From Falsiroseomonas algicola (lineage in GTDB: Bacteria; Pseudomonadota; Alphaproteobacteria; Acetobacterales; Acetobacteraceae): a DNA stretch of 64,000 bases. A program made the translations under genes and the position numbers. A model generated the notes under the pieces. That model ran no database searches. It was given only the letters and a program-made list of their open reading frames with translations, and had not been told where the DNA came from. How positions within the stretch are numbered: position 1 is the first letter of the stretch; the number at the start of each line of letters is the position of its first letter. This document shows, piece by piece, positions 52,371-60,699 of this stretch. The stretch spans positions 372,001-436,000 of the forward strand of contig NZ_JAAIKB010000005.1 of NCBI RefSeq assembly GCF_011040385.1, read 5' to 3'.

Positions 52371-53645
52371 TCACGGATGCCCTTCATCGCGCCGTCCGAC
52401 GCCCGGATCCGGCCTGGCCATGGCGGGCAGGGCGGGCAGCGGGGCGGAGGGGCCGATCGGGCGCTGCGCGAGGCGGACCATCAGGCGGTCCACCTCGATG
52501 AAGTGACGCTCCCAGCTCGGCGGCTTCCAGGCGGCGAGGCGGCCGAGCTGCGCGCGGCGCCCAGTGCTGTCGGCCCGGGCATAGTCGAGCACGGCGCCGC
52601 GCCAGGCGCTGCCATCCAGCGGATCCAGGTAGTCCGGCACCGCGCCGCCCACTTCCCGCAGCGCGGCGAGGTCGGAGGCGATGGCCGGGACGCCGAGGGC
52701 GAGGGCTTCCGCCAGCGGCAGGCCGAAGCCCTCCGCGAAGGAGGGGAAGAGCAGGGCGCGCGCGCCGCGCAGCAGGGAGGCGACTTCCCGGTCCGGCAGC
52801 GGCCCGGCTTCCCGCACCAGGCCATCCAGGGCGCTGCAGCGCTCCAGCATGTCCAGCACGTTCTCGTTCTCCCACCCGCGGCGGCCGACGACGACCAGGC
52901 GGGGCGCGGCGGCCCCATGGGTGCCGGCCAGCTGGCGCCACAGATTCAGCAGCAGCAGGTGGTTCTTGCGCGGCTCGATGGTGCCGAGCACGACGAAGTA
53001 GGGGCGCAGCGCCACCGGCGGCGCCTCCACCATCGGCGGCGTGACGCCGAGCGGCGCCACCGCGACCTGGGGCGGGGAGGGGCGGGCGCTCAGCCAGGGC
53101 GTCAACTCCGCGGCCGTGGCCGCCGAATTCACGATGATGGCGTCCGCCAGGGCGGCGGTGGTGACGATGCGGCGGCGATGCTTCTCGGCATGTCCGGCGC
53201 GGGCGAATTCGGGATGGTGCAGGGGGATCAGGTCATGGATCAGCGGCACGAACTGGCAGCCCTGCCGCCGCAGCGCGGCGATCCGGGCCGGGCGTTCCAG
53301 GGCGCGGTGCGACACCAGCAGGAAGGATTTGGGGCCGGGCTTGCGCAGCGCTTCCACCAGCGCGCCGCGGCCGAAGGGCAGCGCCAGCCGCGCACGCCGG
53401 GCGGCGCCCGTCGCGATGCGCGTGCCGCTCTCCCACGCCTCCTCCAGCGCCGTCACCAGTTCACGGACGAGCGAGGCGGGCAGGGCGGAGAAGCCGAGGA
53501 GCGGAACTTCCGCGACGAATGTGCATTCCGTTGGCGACAGATTGGCCCAGTGACGGGCGTAGGCCAGCTCGACCCGGTCGATCCCGGAGGGTGCCGTGCG
53601 ATGCGCGACGCTCAGCAACCGGGAGATGTCGAGGAACACATGCAT
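52371..53645 (-). CDS. Glycosyltransferase family 4 at the head of the lipid operon
   Basis: A 424-residue GT-B enzyme. The N-terminus VFLDISRLLSVAHRTAPSGIDRVELAYARH and later FVPLIHDLIPLHHPEF, FVVLGTIEPRKNHLLLLNLW, and donor site PSFAEGFGLPLAEALALGVP are family hallmarks. It lies 87 bp upstream of the PKS on the same strand. It probably adds a sugar to the capsule repeat or to the lipid acceptor. ATG 53645 begins directly at the GT motif; the frame upstream lies in the promoter region. The C-terminus is a short proline-rich tail. Confidence 0.9.
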   Translation of the reverse strand: MHVFLDISRLLSVAHRTAPSGIDRVELAYARHWANLSPTECTFVAEVPLLGFSALPASLVRELVTALEEAWESGTRIATGAARRARLALPFGRGALVEALRKPGPKSFLLVSHRALERPARIAALRRQGCQFVPLIHDLIPLHHPEFARAGHAEKHRRRIVTTAALADAIIVNSAATAAELTPWLSARPSPPQVAVAPLGVTPPMVEAPPVALRPYFVVLGTIEPRKNHLLLLNLWRQLAGTHGAAAPRLVVVGRRGWENENVLDMLERCSALDGLVREAGPLPDREVASLLRGARALLFPSFAEGFGLPLAEALALGVPAIASDLAALREVGGAVPDYLDPLDGSAWRGAVLDYARADSTGRRAQLGRLAAWKPPSWERHFIEVDRLMVRLAQRPIGPSAPLPALPAMARPDPGVGRRDEGHP

Positions 53646-53939
53646 CCTAGCGCGCTCCTCGCCAGGAATGCGCCCACCACCCGAAGATATTCGCCTGATG
53701 GCGGGCCAAACGTCTGATCTCCTTGGCAAGGATGTCAATCATCTAGCGAATGACGCTTTCCCGCGGCACACATTTGTGTGTGAATGTGTGCGGTGCGTCA
53801 ATCTCTTTTTTTCAACGAAAGTGAAACTTTCGCGCGACACGTGTGCTGGTCGCGCAGGGGTTGCCGGACCGTCGGCCCGGCTGCACCTGCTGGCTCGCTT
53901 TATCGCGGTTGTCGATGACAAACCTGCAAACGGCGGCGC
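53646..53939. promoter_or_regulatory. Regulatory region upstream of the glycosyltransferase-PKS operon
   Basis: A 294-bp gap with a conspicuous AT-rich core (53760-53850). It contains GCACACAT (53766-53773) and ATGTGTGC (53784-53791), a perfect 8-bp inverted repeat with 10-bp spacer. A second perfect inverted repeat is CGAAAGT (53816-53822) and ACTTTCG (53826-53832), with a T-tract on its left. A possible -35 TTGACG lies on the minus strand near 53795-53800. The hairpins are not followed by U-tracts on the minus strand, so operator sites are more likely than terminators. Confidence 0.5.
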
Positions 53940-54968
53940 TCAATCCTGGTCGGGGCGGATCACGTTCGTGTCAAGGCCGAGGACCAGCACGTCGCGCATC
54001 GTCTCCGCGCTTTTGCGCCGGATGTCGTCCCACGCATGCGGCGTGTGGAAGGCGCTGTGAGGCGTGATGACGACGCGGCCCTTCAGCCAATCCTCCTTCG
54101 CCCGGTAGGCGGCGAGCAGGCCCGGCACCGGGTCCACCGGCGGCTCCACCGGGATCACGTCGAGCCCCGCGCCGGCGACGTGATCGGATCGCAGCGCCGC
54201 CTCCAGCGCGTTGATGTCGAGGCTGGTGCCGCGGGCGGTGTTCACCACCACGGCGCCCTGCGGCAGCCAGGCCAGTTCCTTCGCGCCGATCATGCCGCGC
54301 GTGGTGCGGGTATCCGGCACATGGATGGAGAGGATGTCGGCGCCGCGCATCAACTCCTCCAGCGTCCGCGCCCGTTCGATGCCGAGCGCGCGGTCCACGC
54401 CGTTCGGGAGGTAGGGGTCGAAGAAGCGGACCTTGAAGCCGAAGGCCTTGGCGCGCAGCGCGACCGCGGTGCCGATGCGGCCGAGGCCCACGATGCCGAA
54501 GCGCTGTTCCTGCGCGCGCTTGATCAGCGGGCTGTCCACGTAGCGCCAGGCGGCGGGCGGCGATTCGCGCTGCAGGTCATGGTGCAGGATCACGCCGCGC
54601 GTCAGCGACAGCACCAGCGACATGGCGTGGTCCGCCACTTCCATCGTGCCGTAGTCCGGCACGTTGCAGACGGTGATGCCGCGCGCCGCGCAGGCCGCGC
54701 GGTCCAGCCGGTCATAGCCCACCCCCATGCGCACCACGACCTTGAGCTTCGGGAAGCGCGCGATGTGCTGCGGGCGCAGCCAGTGGCGGAAGATCAGCAG
54801 GCCATCGACGCGGGCGCAGAGTTCGTCCGGCAGCATGTCGAGCGATTCGGTGTGGGGCGCGCCGCCATGCAGCACGTCCACGGCCGGGCCGAGGATCTCC
54901 TGCTCCAGGATGGTGTCGGGATACATGCCCTCAGGCTCGAGGACGGTCAGCTGCGCCACGCGATGCAC
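53940..54968 (-). CDS. D-isomer specific 2-hydroxyacid dehydrogenase (CtBP-like)
   Basis: An NAD-dependent dehydrogenase of 342 residues. It has VRMGVGYDRLD, the cofactor loop GIVGLGRIGTAVALRAKAFGF, catalytic Arg in NTARGTSLD, Glu in VIPVEPPVDP, and His in VVITPHSAFHTP. The C-terminal-binding-protein subgroup pattern is clear in the N-terminal GYDRLDRAACAARGITVCNVPDYG. The substrate is a D-2-hydroxyacid of unknown type. It precedes the operon promoter on the same strand. Confidence 0.9.
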   Translation of the reverse strand: MHRVAQLTVLEPEGMYPDTILEQEILGPAVDVLHGGAPHTESLDMLPDELCARVDGLLIFRHWLRPQHIARFPKLKVVVRMGVGYDRLDRAACAARGITVCNVPDYGTMEVADHAMSLVLSLTRGVILHHDLQRESPPAAWRYVDSPLIKRAQEQRFGIVGLGRIGTAVALRAKAFGFKVRFFDPYLPNGVDRALGIERARTLEELMRGADILSIHVPDTRTTRGMIGAKELAWLPQGAVVVNTARGTSLDINALEAALRSDHVAGAGLDVIPVEPPVDPVPGLLAAYRAKEDWLKGRVVITPHSAFHTPHAWDDIRRKSAETMRDVLVLGLDTNVIRPDQD

Positions 54969-55081
54969 TCCCCCTGCGCCGGTTCCGACCGGCTGGAGGC
55001 GGCACCATCACCGGTTGTCCGCCCCATCGCAACGGGGGGTGGGGGAGGGCAGCCATGCAGGTGGCGGGACGGCCTGAACGA

Positions 55082-55115
55082 CGAAGCCGCCGGGATGGCC
55101 ATCCCGGCGGCTTCG
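55082..55115 (-). terminator. 34-bp perfect palindrome, rne terminator
   Basis: Bases 55082-55115 are a perfect palindrome (15-bp arms around GGCC). It begins 28 bases after the rne stop on the minus strand and is followed by TCGTT. Position and strength fit the transcript end of rne. Confidence 0.75.
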
Positions 55116-55142
55116 ATCAGTCGGCGTCCCGGGTGGGACGGG

Positions 55143-58100
55143 TCAGCGGCGCCACCAGCCGCGCTTGCGCGGCAGGTCGGCTTCCGTGCCCTCGCCCAGC
55201 ACGATGGGCGCGATCGGCGGCGCGGCCACCACCTCCGGCACCGCCGGCTTGGCAGGCTCCGCGGCTGCTTCAGGGGCGGCGGGTTCCGGGGCCGGCGGGG
55301 GTGCAGGCTCCGCGGCGGCTTCCGGCGCGGCCGGGGTGAAGCTGGCTTCGGCCGTGGCGCTGAAGCTGGCCTCGACCGTGGCGGCAGGCTCGGCGGCAGG
55401 GGCTTCCGCGGCCGGTGCGGGCGCAGCCGGGGCTTCCGTCGCCTGCGCCACCGGTGCTTCGGCGGCCGGTGCTTCGGCGGCCGGCGCTTCCGCCACGGCG
55501 GGCGCGGCCTCGGCGGCGGCTTCCACCGGTGCGGCGGCGGCCAGGCGGCGGGTGGTCACGGCGCGGGCCGCAGCTTCCTCCGCGGCTTCCATGGCGGAGA
55601 AGATGTCGTCCATGTGGCCGGCGAAGGGATCTGCCGGCGTCGGCGCGCGGCGTGGCGGCGGCGCGGCGGCGACCGGGGCTTCCTCGCCCTGCGCCTCCTC
55701 GCCCTCGCGCCGGCGGCGGCCACCGCGGCGGCCGCGGCGGCGGCGCGCCGCGCCTTCCTCCTCCGTGGCTTCGACGGGCGCGACCTCGCCCTCGGCCTCC
55801 GGGGCCTCGACCCCTGGCGCCTCGACCTCGGCGGGGGGCTCGGCCGGCGCGGCGGCGTTCACCTCGGGCTCGTCGCCCTCCTCGCCCTCATCCTCGGCGC
55901 CGCTACCCTCCAGCCCGGTGTCGCCACCGGCCTCGGGGCGCCCTTCCATGCCCTCGCGCCGGCCACCACGGCGGCGGCGGCGGCGGCGACGGCGCTGGCC
56001 CTCGGCGGTCGCATCGCCCTCGGCCTCCGGCGCACCCTCACGCGGCGCGCGAGGCTCGGCGGGCTCCCCACGGGGCTCGCGCGGCTCCCGCGCCTGGCGG
56101 GGTTCGCGCTGGTCGCGCTGCTCGCGCTGGCGGGGCGGCGGGGTCTCCTCGACCTCCTCCTCCAGCACATCGACATCGGGCTCCACCGGCTCCGGCGCGT
56201 AGTCCATGCGCAGCGCGCTCGGGCGTTCGGCGATCGCGTCGGGGTTCTGGGGGCGGGTCCGCTCGATCCGCAGCGCGGGCGGGATCAGCGTGTCGTCCGG
56301 CTGCACCAGCACGGACATCGCGTATTTCTGCTCGATCTGGCTCAGCCGCTCGCGCTTGCGGTTGAGCAGCCAGAGCATGACCGGCGTCGCGACATGCACG
56401 ATGATCTCGGCGGCGCGGCGCTTGGCGCCCTCCTCCTCGATCGCGCGCAGGACCTGGAGGCCGCTGCTCTCCACGCCGCGGACCAGGCCGCGGCCCTGGC
56501 AATGCGGGCAGGCGACATAGGCGTGTTCGACGACGCTGGGGCGCAGCCGCTGGCGCGACATCTCCAGCAGGCCGAAATGGCTGATCCGGCCGACCTGGAT
56601 GCGCGCGCGGTCCTGCTTCAGCGCTTCCTTCAGGCGGCGTTCCACCATCCCGTCATGCTTGTTCGACTCCATGTCGATGAAGTCGATGACGATGAGGCCC
56701 GCCAGGTCCCGCAGCCTGAGCTGGCGCGCGACCTCGTCGGCCGCCTCCAGGTTGGTGCGGAGCGCCGTGTCCTCGATGTGCCGGTCGCGCGTGGCGCGGC
56801 CGGAGTTCACGTCGATGGCGACCAGCGCCTCGGTCTGGTTGATGACGATGTAGCCGCCGGACTTCAGCTGGACCGTCGGGCTGTGCATCGCATCGAGCTG
56901 TGCATCGACGCCGTGGCGGGCAAACAGCGGCACGCCGTCCCGCACCGGGCGGACCTTGCTGGCATGGGCCGGCATCAGCATGCGCATGAATTCGCGCGCA
57001 TCGTTGTAGGCGTCCTCGCCATCCACCAGCACTTCCTCGACGTCCTTGCCGTAGACGTCGCGGATGGAGCGCTTGATGAGGTCCGCCTCCTCATAGATCA
57101 GGGCGGGGGCGGAGCTCGCGAAGGTGCGTTCCCGGATGCCGTCCCAGAGCCGGAGCAGGTATTCGCAATCCCGCTTGATCTCGGGCTTCGGGCGGGCGGC
57201 GCCGGCGGTGCGGACGATGAGGGACATGCCCTGGGGCAGGCCCTGCTCGTCGATGATCTCCCGCAGCCGCTTGCGGTCCGCCGCCGAGGTGATCTTGCGG
57301 GAGACGCCGCCGCCGCGGGGCGAGTTCGGCATCAGGACCGAGAAGCGGCCGGCGAGCGAGATGTAGGTGGTGAGCGCGGCGCCCTTCGAGCCCCGCTCCT
57401 CCTTCACCACCTGCACCAGCATGATCTGCCGGCGCTTGATGACTTCCTGGATCTTGTAGTGGCGCAGGAAGCGGGGCGGGATGCGGCGTTCGCGCGCGTC
57501 ATCCTCCGTCGTGCCGCCGACCGTCTCGGGCGGCGGGGCATCGGCGTTGCCGACGCTCTCGTATTCGTCCTCGCGCCGGTCGTCCTCGCGCCGGTCGTCG
57601 TCGCCGCGGTCCTCCTCGGCTGCCGCATCGGCGGCGGCTTCGGCGGCTTCGGCTTCCGCGGTGGCGGCATAGGCCTCGTCGGCCGCGGCCTCGGCGGCTT
57701 CCGCAGCCTCGGCGGCGGCCGGCTGCTCGGCCTGCTGGGCCGGGGCGTCGGCGGTGGTGACGTCCGGGGCGCCATCGGCGGGCGCGGCCTCGGCCTGCAC
57801 CTGCTCGATCCCGATCGCCATGGTGGCTTCCGAGGGGGCTTCCGGCTCGGCGGCCTCGGCCTCAAGCTCCGCCGCCGCGGCGGCCTCGAGCGCGCCGTTC
57901 AGCGCCGCATCGATGTCGCGGGCCGCCTCCTCGGCATCCTCGCGTTCCTGCTCCTCCCGCGCCTCGGCCTGCTGCATCTCGATGAGGCGCTGCCGGTCGG
58001 CGACGGGGAGCTGGTAGTAGTCGGGGTGGATCTCGCCGAAGGCGAGGAAGCCGTGCCGGTTGCCGCCATATTCGACGAAGGCGGCCTGGAGGCTGGGTTC

Positions 58101-58250
58101 GACCCGCACGACGCGGGCGAGGTAGATGTTGCCCTTGAGGGGCATCCTGTTGGCCGACTCGATGTCGAAGGCTTCGAGCCGGTTGCCGTCCAGCACCACC
58201 ACCCGGGTCTCTTCCGGGTGTGATGCATCGATCAGCATGCGCTTGGTCAT
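55143..58250 (-). CDS. rne: Ribonuclease E/G with extended S1 insertion and C-terminal tail
   Basis: An endoribonuclease and degradosome scaffold of 1035 residues. The N-terminus MTKRMLIDASHPEETRVVVLDGNRLEAFDIES and GNIYLARVVRVEPSLQAAFVEYGGNRHGFLAFGEIHPDYY begin the S1 domain. An acidic, alanine-rich insertion follows (with DDRREDDRREDEYES). The catalytic domain has ALVAIDVNSGRATR (D480) and IVIDFIDM (D523), matching E. coli D303 and D346, and zinc-link CPHCQGRG (C581, C584). The insertion is about 177 residues relative to E. coli. The last 400 residues are low-complexity Arg- and Ala/Pro/Glu-rich. ATG 58250 precedes the family N-terminus. Confidence 0.96.
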   Translation of the reverse strand: MTKRMLIDASHPEETRVVVLDGNRLEAFDIESANRMPLKGNIYLARVVRVEPSLQAAFVEYGGNRHGFLAFGEIHPDYYQLPVADRQRLIEMQQAEAREEQEREDAEEAARDIDAALNGALEAAAAAELEAEAAEPEAPSEATMAIGIEQVQAEAAPADGAPDVTTADAPAQQAEQPAAAEAAEAAEAAADEAYAATAEAEAAEAAADAAAEEDRGDDDRREDDRREDEYESVGNADAPPPETVGGTTEDDARERRIPPRFLRHYKIQEVIKRRQIMLVQVVKEERGSKGAALTTYISLAGRFSVLMPNSPRGGGVSRKITSAADRKRLREIIDEQGLPQGMSLIVRTAGAARPKPEIKRDCEYLLRLWDGIRERTFASSAPALIYEEADLIKRSIRDVYGKDVEEVLVDGEDAYNDAREFMRMLMPAHASKVRPVRDGVPLFARHGVDAQLDAMHSPTVQLKSGGYIVINQTEALVAIDVNSGRATRDRHIEDTALRTNLEAADEVARQLRLRDLAGLIVIDFIDMESNKHDGMVERRLKEALKQDRARIQVGRISHFGLLEMSRQRLRPSVVEHAYVACPHCQGRGLVRGVESSGLQVLRAIEEEGAKRRAAEIIVHVATPVMLWLLNRKRERLSQIEQKYAMSVLVQPDDTLIPPALRIERTRPQNPDAIAERPSALRMDYAPEPVEPDVDVLEEEVEETPPPRQREQRDQREPRQAREPREPRGEPAEPRAPREGAPEAEGDATAEGQRRRRRRRRRGGRREGMEGRPEAGGDTGLEGSGAEDEGEEGDEPEVNAAAPAEPPAEVEAPGVEAPEAEGEVAPVEATEEEGAARRRRGRRGGRRRREGEEAQGEEAPVAAAPPPRRAPTPADPFAGHMDDIFSAMEAAEEAAARAVTTRRLAAAAPVEAAAEAAPAVAEAPAAEAPAAEAPVAQATEAPAAPAPAAEAPAAEPAATVEASFSATAEASFTPAAPEAAAEPAPPPAPEPAAPEAAAEPAKPAVPEVVAAPPIAPIVLGEGTEADLPRKRGWWRR

Positions 58251-59121
58251 GGGTGGGGGGACTCCGCACCGCGCTGGCCTGGGGTTCCGCCCAGGGGCCG
58301 GCAGCGGCGGCAGGTGGTGGCGGGGCCCGGGAAGCGACGGAAGCGCGGCAGGAAGTGTTCCATGCGGCGGCGATCCGGTCCTCTTCTCGGCGGGTCGGCC
58401 CGGGGGCACGACCCTGTTGGGTTCATTGGGAGCGATGCGCCCGGGGGGTGACCCCTGGCAGACCGTTCCCGGCGGGCGCGCCTCGCGCTGCCCCGGAAAC
58501 CCTTCAATCGGCAGCCCCCTTGAGCTGGTCTCCCGGATGCGGTCCAGGGGACAGCGATCCAGGCGGGGGCGCCGGTTGCAGGCGCAAACGGGCGGGCGGC
58601 GTGGGCATGGAACGCATCCCCGCCGAACCAAGCCATCCCGGTACACCAGGGGCCCGCCGACAGGTAAGGATGCGCCGCATGCGCCGCGCCGGCGGGATCG
58701 GGGGCCGCGGCACCTGGCAGAACGTGGCGAGGGGCGGCGCCCCTTCACCATGCCAGGACTAAGGCCACCACTGGCGCATCGCCGGCCGCGGTCTGGCGGC
58801 GGGATGCGGGCCGGGCGGCCGCGCGAACACAAGGACCCTGCCGGCGGCTGACGCCACCGGGGCGACTCACCATAGGCGGTGCAACCGGGGGCCACAAGGC
58901 GCCGCCGCCACAACCGCCGCTTCGGCGGGGCAGCCCACGCCTCGCCGATTCGTGCACCCCGCGCAAACCAGCGGGCAACGGCGGCCCGGCGGCGATCCTG
59001 GGCCTCGCCGTTCAACCACCTTCTCAGGAGATGCTGGCAACCACCGGGCCCGGCGTGGCATCATGGGTGTGTTCCGGTGCCGGGGGGCGGCGCCGGCGCA
59101 AGCGGGGGACTGCCCGACATC
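58251..59121. other. 871-bp rne leader / amidase upstream region
   Basis: No convincing gene lies here. Frames crossing it are Arg/Pro-rich shadows. rne is autoregulated through a long 5' leader in several bacteria, and the part upstream of 58250 on the minus strand could be such a leader. The other end must contain the promoter for the amidase gene. I see no clear conserved RNA element by eye. Confidence 0.45.
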
Positions 59122-60309
59122 ATGCTGGGTCGCCGTGCCTTGGCGAGCCTCGCGCTCGCCTTTGCCGCCCTGCCGCCACCATGGCCGGCCGAGGCCGCCG
59201 TGACCGACGCCACCCTGGAGGCATCGGGCAATGGCGCGCGCCTGGTGCTGACCCTGACCGGCGGCACGCGATGGCGCCTGGCCGCGGCGACGCGCCCGAA
59301 TCGCCTGGTGCTGACCACGCCCGGCTCCCCCTGGCGCGGGCCGGCGAGCCTCGGCGCCGCAGGGCCTGTCCGGCGCGCGATGGCGGATCGCAGCCAGCTG
59401 CGGCTCGACCTGCTGCGCCCCGTGGCCCTGAAGCGGGTGGAGGAAAGCCGCGGGCGCCTCATCATCGAACTGGAGCCCACCAGCGCGACCAGCTTCGCCC
59501 GGCTGGCCGCCGCCGGGCGGCCGCTGGCGGAAAGCGGCACCGCGACGGCGTCCAACCTCGGGCGGTCGCAACCCGGCACGACACAGGCGCCGCGCAGCCC
59601 GGCTCGGGCCGGGCCGCTGCCCCTCGTGGTGCTCGATCCCGGCCATGGCGGGCGCGACCCCGGCACCATCGGCACCCGCGGCACCCAGGAAAAGCGCATC
59701 GTCCTGGCGGCGGCGGAGGAACTGAAGAAGGTCCTGGAAGCGGGCGGGCGCTGCCGGGTCGCCATGACCCGCAGCAACGACCGCTTCGTGCCGCTGGGCG
59801 ACCGCGTCGAATTCGCGCGCCGGCGGCAGGCGACGCTCTTCGTCTCCCTGCACGCGGACAGCGCGCCGGGCGCCCGCGGCGCCTCCGTCTATACGCTCGG
59901 CGACAGCTCCGACGCGCTGGCCGGCGCGCTGGCGCGGCGGGAGAACCTGGCGGACCGCGCGGGCGGGCTTCGCCTTCCCTCCGTGTCGCCGGAGGTGCAA
60001 GCCATCCTGCTCTCCCTCATGCGGGCCGAAACCCGCGCGGGCAGCGCCCGCATGGCGAGCCTGGTGGTGGAGGAACTGGGCGGGGACGTGCCCCTGCTGC
60101 CCAACACCCACCGCCAGGCCGGCTTCGTCGTGCTGAAGGCGCCCGAGATCCCCTCCGTGCTGGTCGAGATGGGCTTCCTCAGCCACCCCGGCGACGAAGC
60201 CGCGCTCCGCCGCCCCGACCACCGCGCCAAGGTCGCCCGCGCGCTGGGCCGCGCCATCCATGGCTGGCTGGCACGGGCGGGCACGGCGGAGGCGCTGGCG
60301 GCGGGGTAG
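59122..60309 (+). CDS. amiC: N-acetylmuramoyl-L-alanine amidase (AmiC-like)
   Basis: A 395-residue periplasmic amidase that cleaves septal peptidoglycan during division. A signal peptide (LASLALAFAALPPPWPAEA) is followed by an AMIN-type domain (residues 30-145), then Amidase_3. That domain has VVLDPGHGGRDPGTIGTRGTQEKRI, LFVSLHADSAPGARG, and SVLVEMGFLSHPGDEA, carrying the zinc His/Glu ligands. The ATG at 59122 is chosen because the signal peptide follows. The frame upstream is not protein-like. It lies 390 bp upstream of PBP1A, typical alphaproteobacterial synteny. Confidence 0.92.
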   Translation: MLGRRALASLALAFAALPPPWPAEAAVTDATLEASGNGARLVLTLTGGTRWRLAAATRPNRLVLTTPGSPWRGPASLGAAGPVRRAMADRSQLRLDLLRPVALKRVEESRGRLIIELEPTSATSFARLAAAGRPLAESGTATASNLGRSQPGTTQAPRSPARAGPLPLVVLDPGHGGRDPGTIGTRGTQEKRIVLAAAEELKKVLEAGGRCRVAMTRSNDRFVPLGDRVEFARRRQATLFVSLHADSAPGARGASVYTLGDSSDALAGALARRENLADRAGGLRLPSVSPEVQAILLSLMRAETRAGSARMASLVVEELGGDVPLLPNTHRQAGFVVLKAPEIPSVLVEMGFLSHPGDEAALRRPDHRAKVARALGRAIHGWLARAGTAEALAAG

Positions 60310-60330
60310 GGGGGGGCTGTGCGAGTGGCC

Positions 60331-60555
60331 CCGGAGAGGGGCTGCGCGCCCCTCTCCGGACCTCTCCCCGCCAGGGGCCTCGGGCCCCTGGACCGCGAGG
60401 TTTTCATCGGAAGGCGAGAGAGGGGCCCGGAGCGCGCGCATGTTCGGCGCGACCGCGCGGCCCCTCTCCCGCCTTCCGATCAACTCATGGGTTCAAAGGG
60501 CCCGCTGGCCCTTTGCGGGGTTGGGGTATCGGGGAAGGGGCGGAGCCTCTTCCCC
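60331..60555. repeat. Nest of five inverted repeats between amidase and PBP1A genes
   Basis: Arms: 60331-60341/60349-60359 (perfect, 11 bp); 60371-60379/60383-60391 (perfect, 9 bp); 60406-60425/60461-60480 (20 bp, one mismatch); 60495-60502/60507-60514 (perfect, 8 bp); 60531-60541/60545-60555 (11 bp, one mismatch). The region is otherwise gene-free. The last hairpin shares flanks (GGGGTATCGGGG, CCCCGGGCAACCG) with the hairpin near 7618-7638. It is a composite REP-like element that may include a terminator for the amidase. Confidence 0.75.
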
Positions 60556-60699
60556 GGGCAACCGGCACGCCCCTCCTACACCCGCCGCCAACCTCTCCGC
60601 CCGTATCCTGCGCTGCACAACTGGCCGTGACGGCGGTGCATGCCCATCTGGTGCGTTGCGCATGTGCCCCTTTGGCTGGGGTGGTGTATGGAGCGCCGC

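Noticed and set aside
44847-53717. Huge plus-strand open frame (2956 codons) opposite the PKS operon
   Set aside because: It is a shadow of the high-GC PKS and glycosyltransferase. It is Arg/Gly/Gln-rich with no family motif, while the minus strand shows a complete domain series.
53816-53832. Hairpin with adjacent T-tract as a terminator
   Set aside because: The T-tract precedes the hairpin on the plus strand and becomes an A-tract on the minus strand where the genes run, so it cannot act as an intrinsic terminator for them.
55400-55520. Repetitive units that could suggest a CRISPR or satellite array
   Set aside because: They encode Ala/Pro/Glu repeats in the RNase E tail in frame; no spacers or regular direct repeats.
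54036-58223. Plus-strand open frame of 1395 codons across the dehydrogenase and rne
   Set aside because: The minus strand carries clear 2-hydroxyacid dehydrogenase and RNase E motifs; the plus frame is low-complexity.
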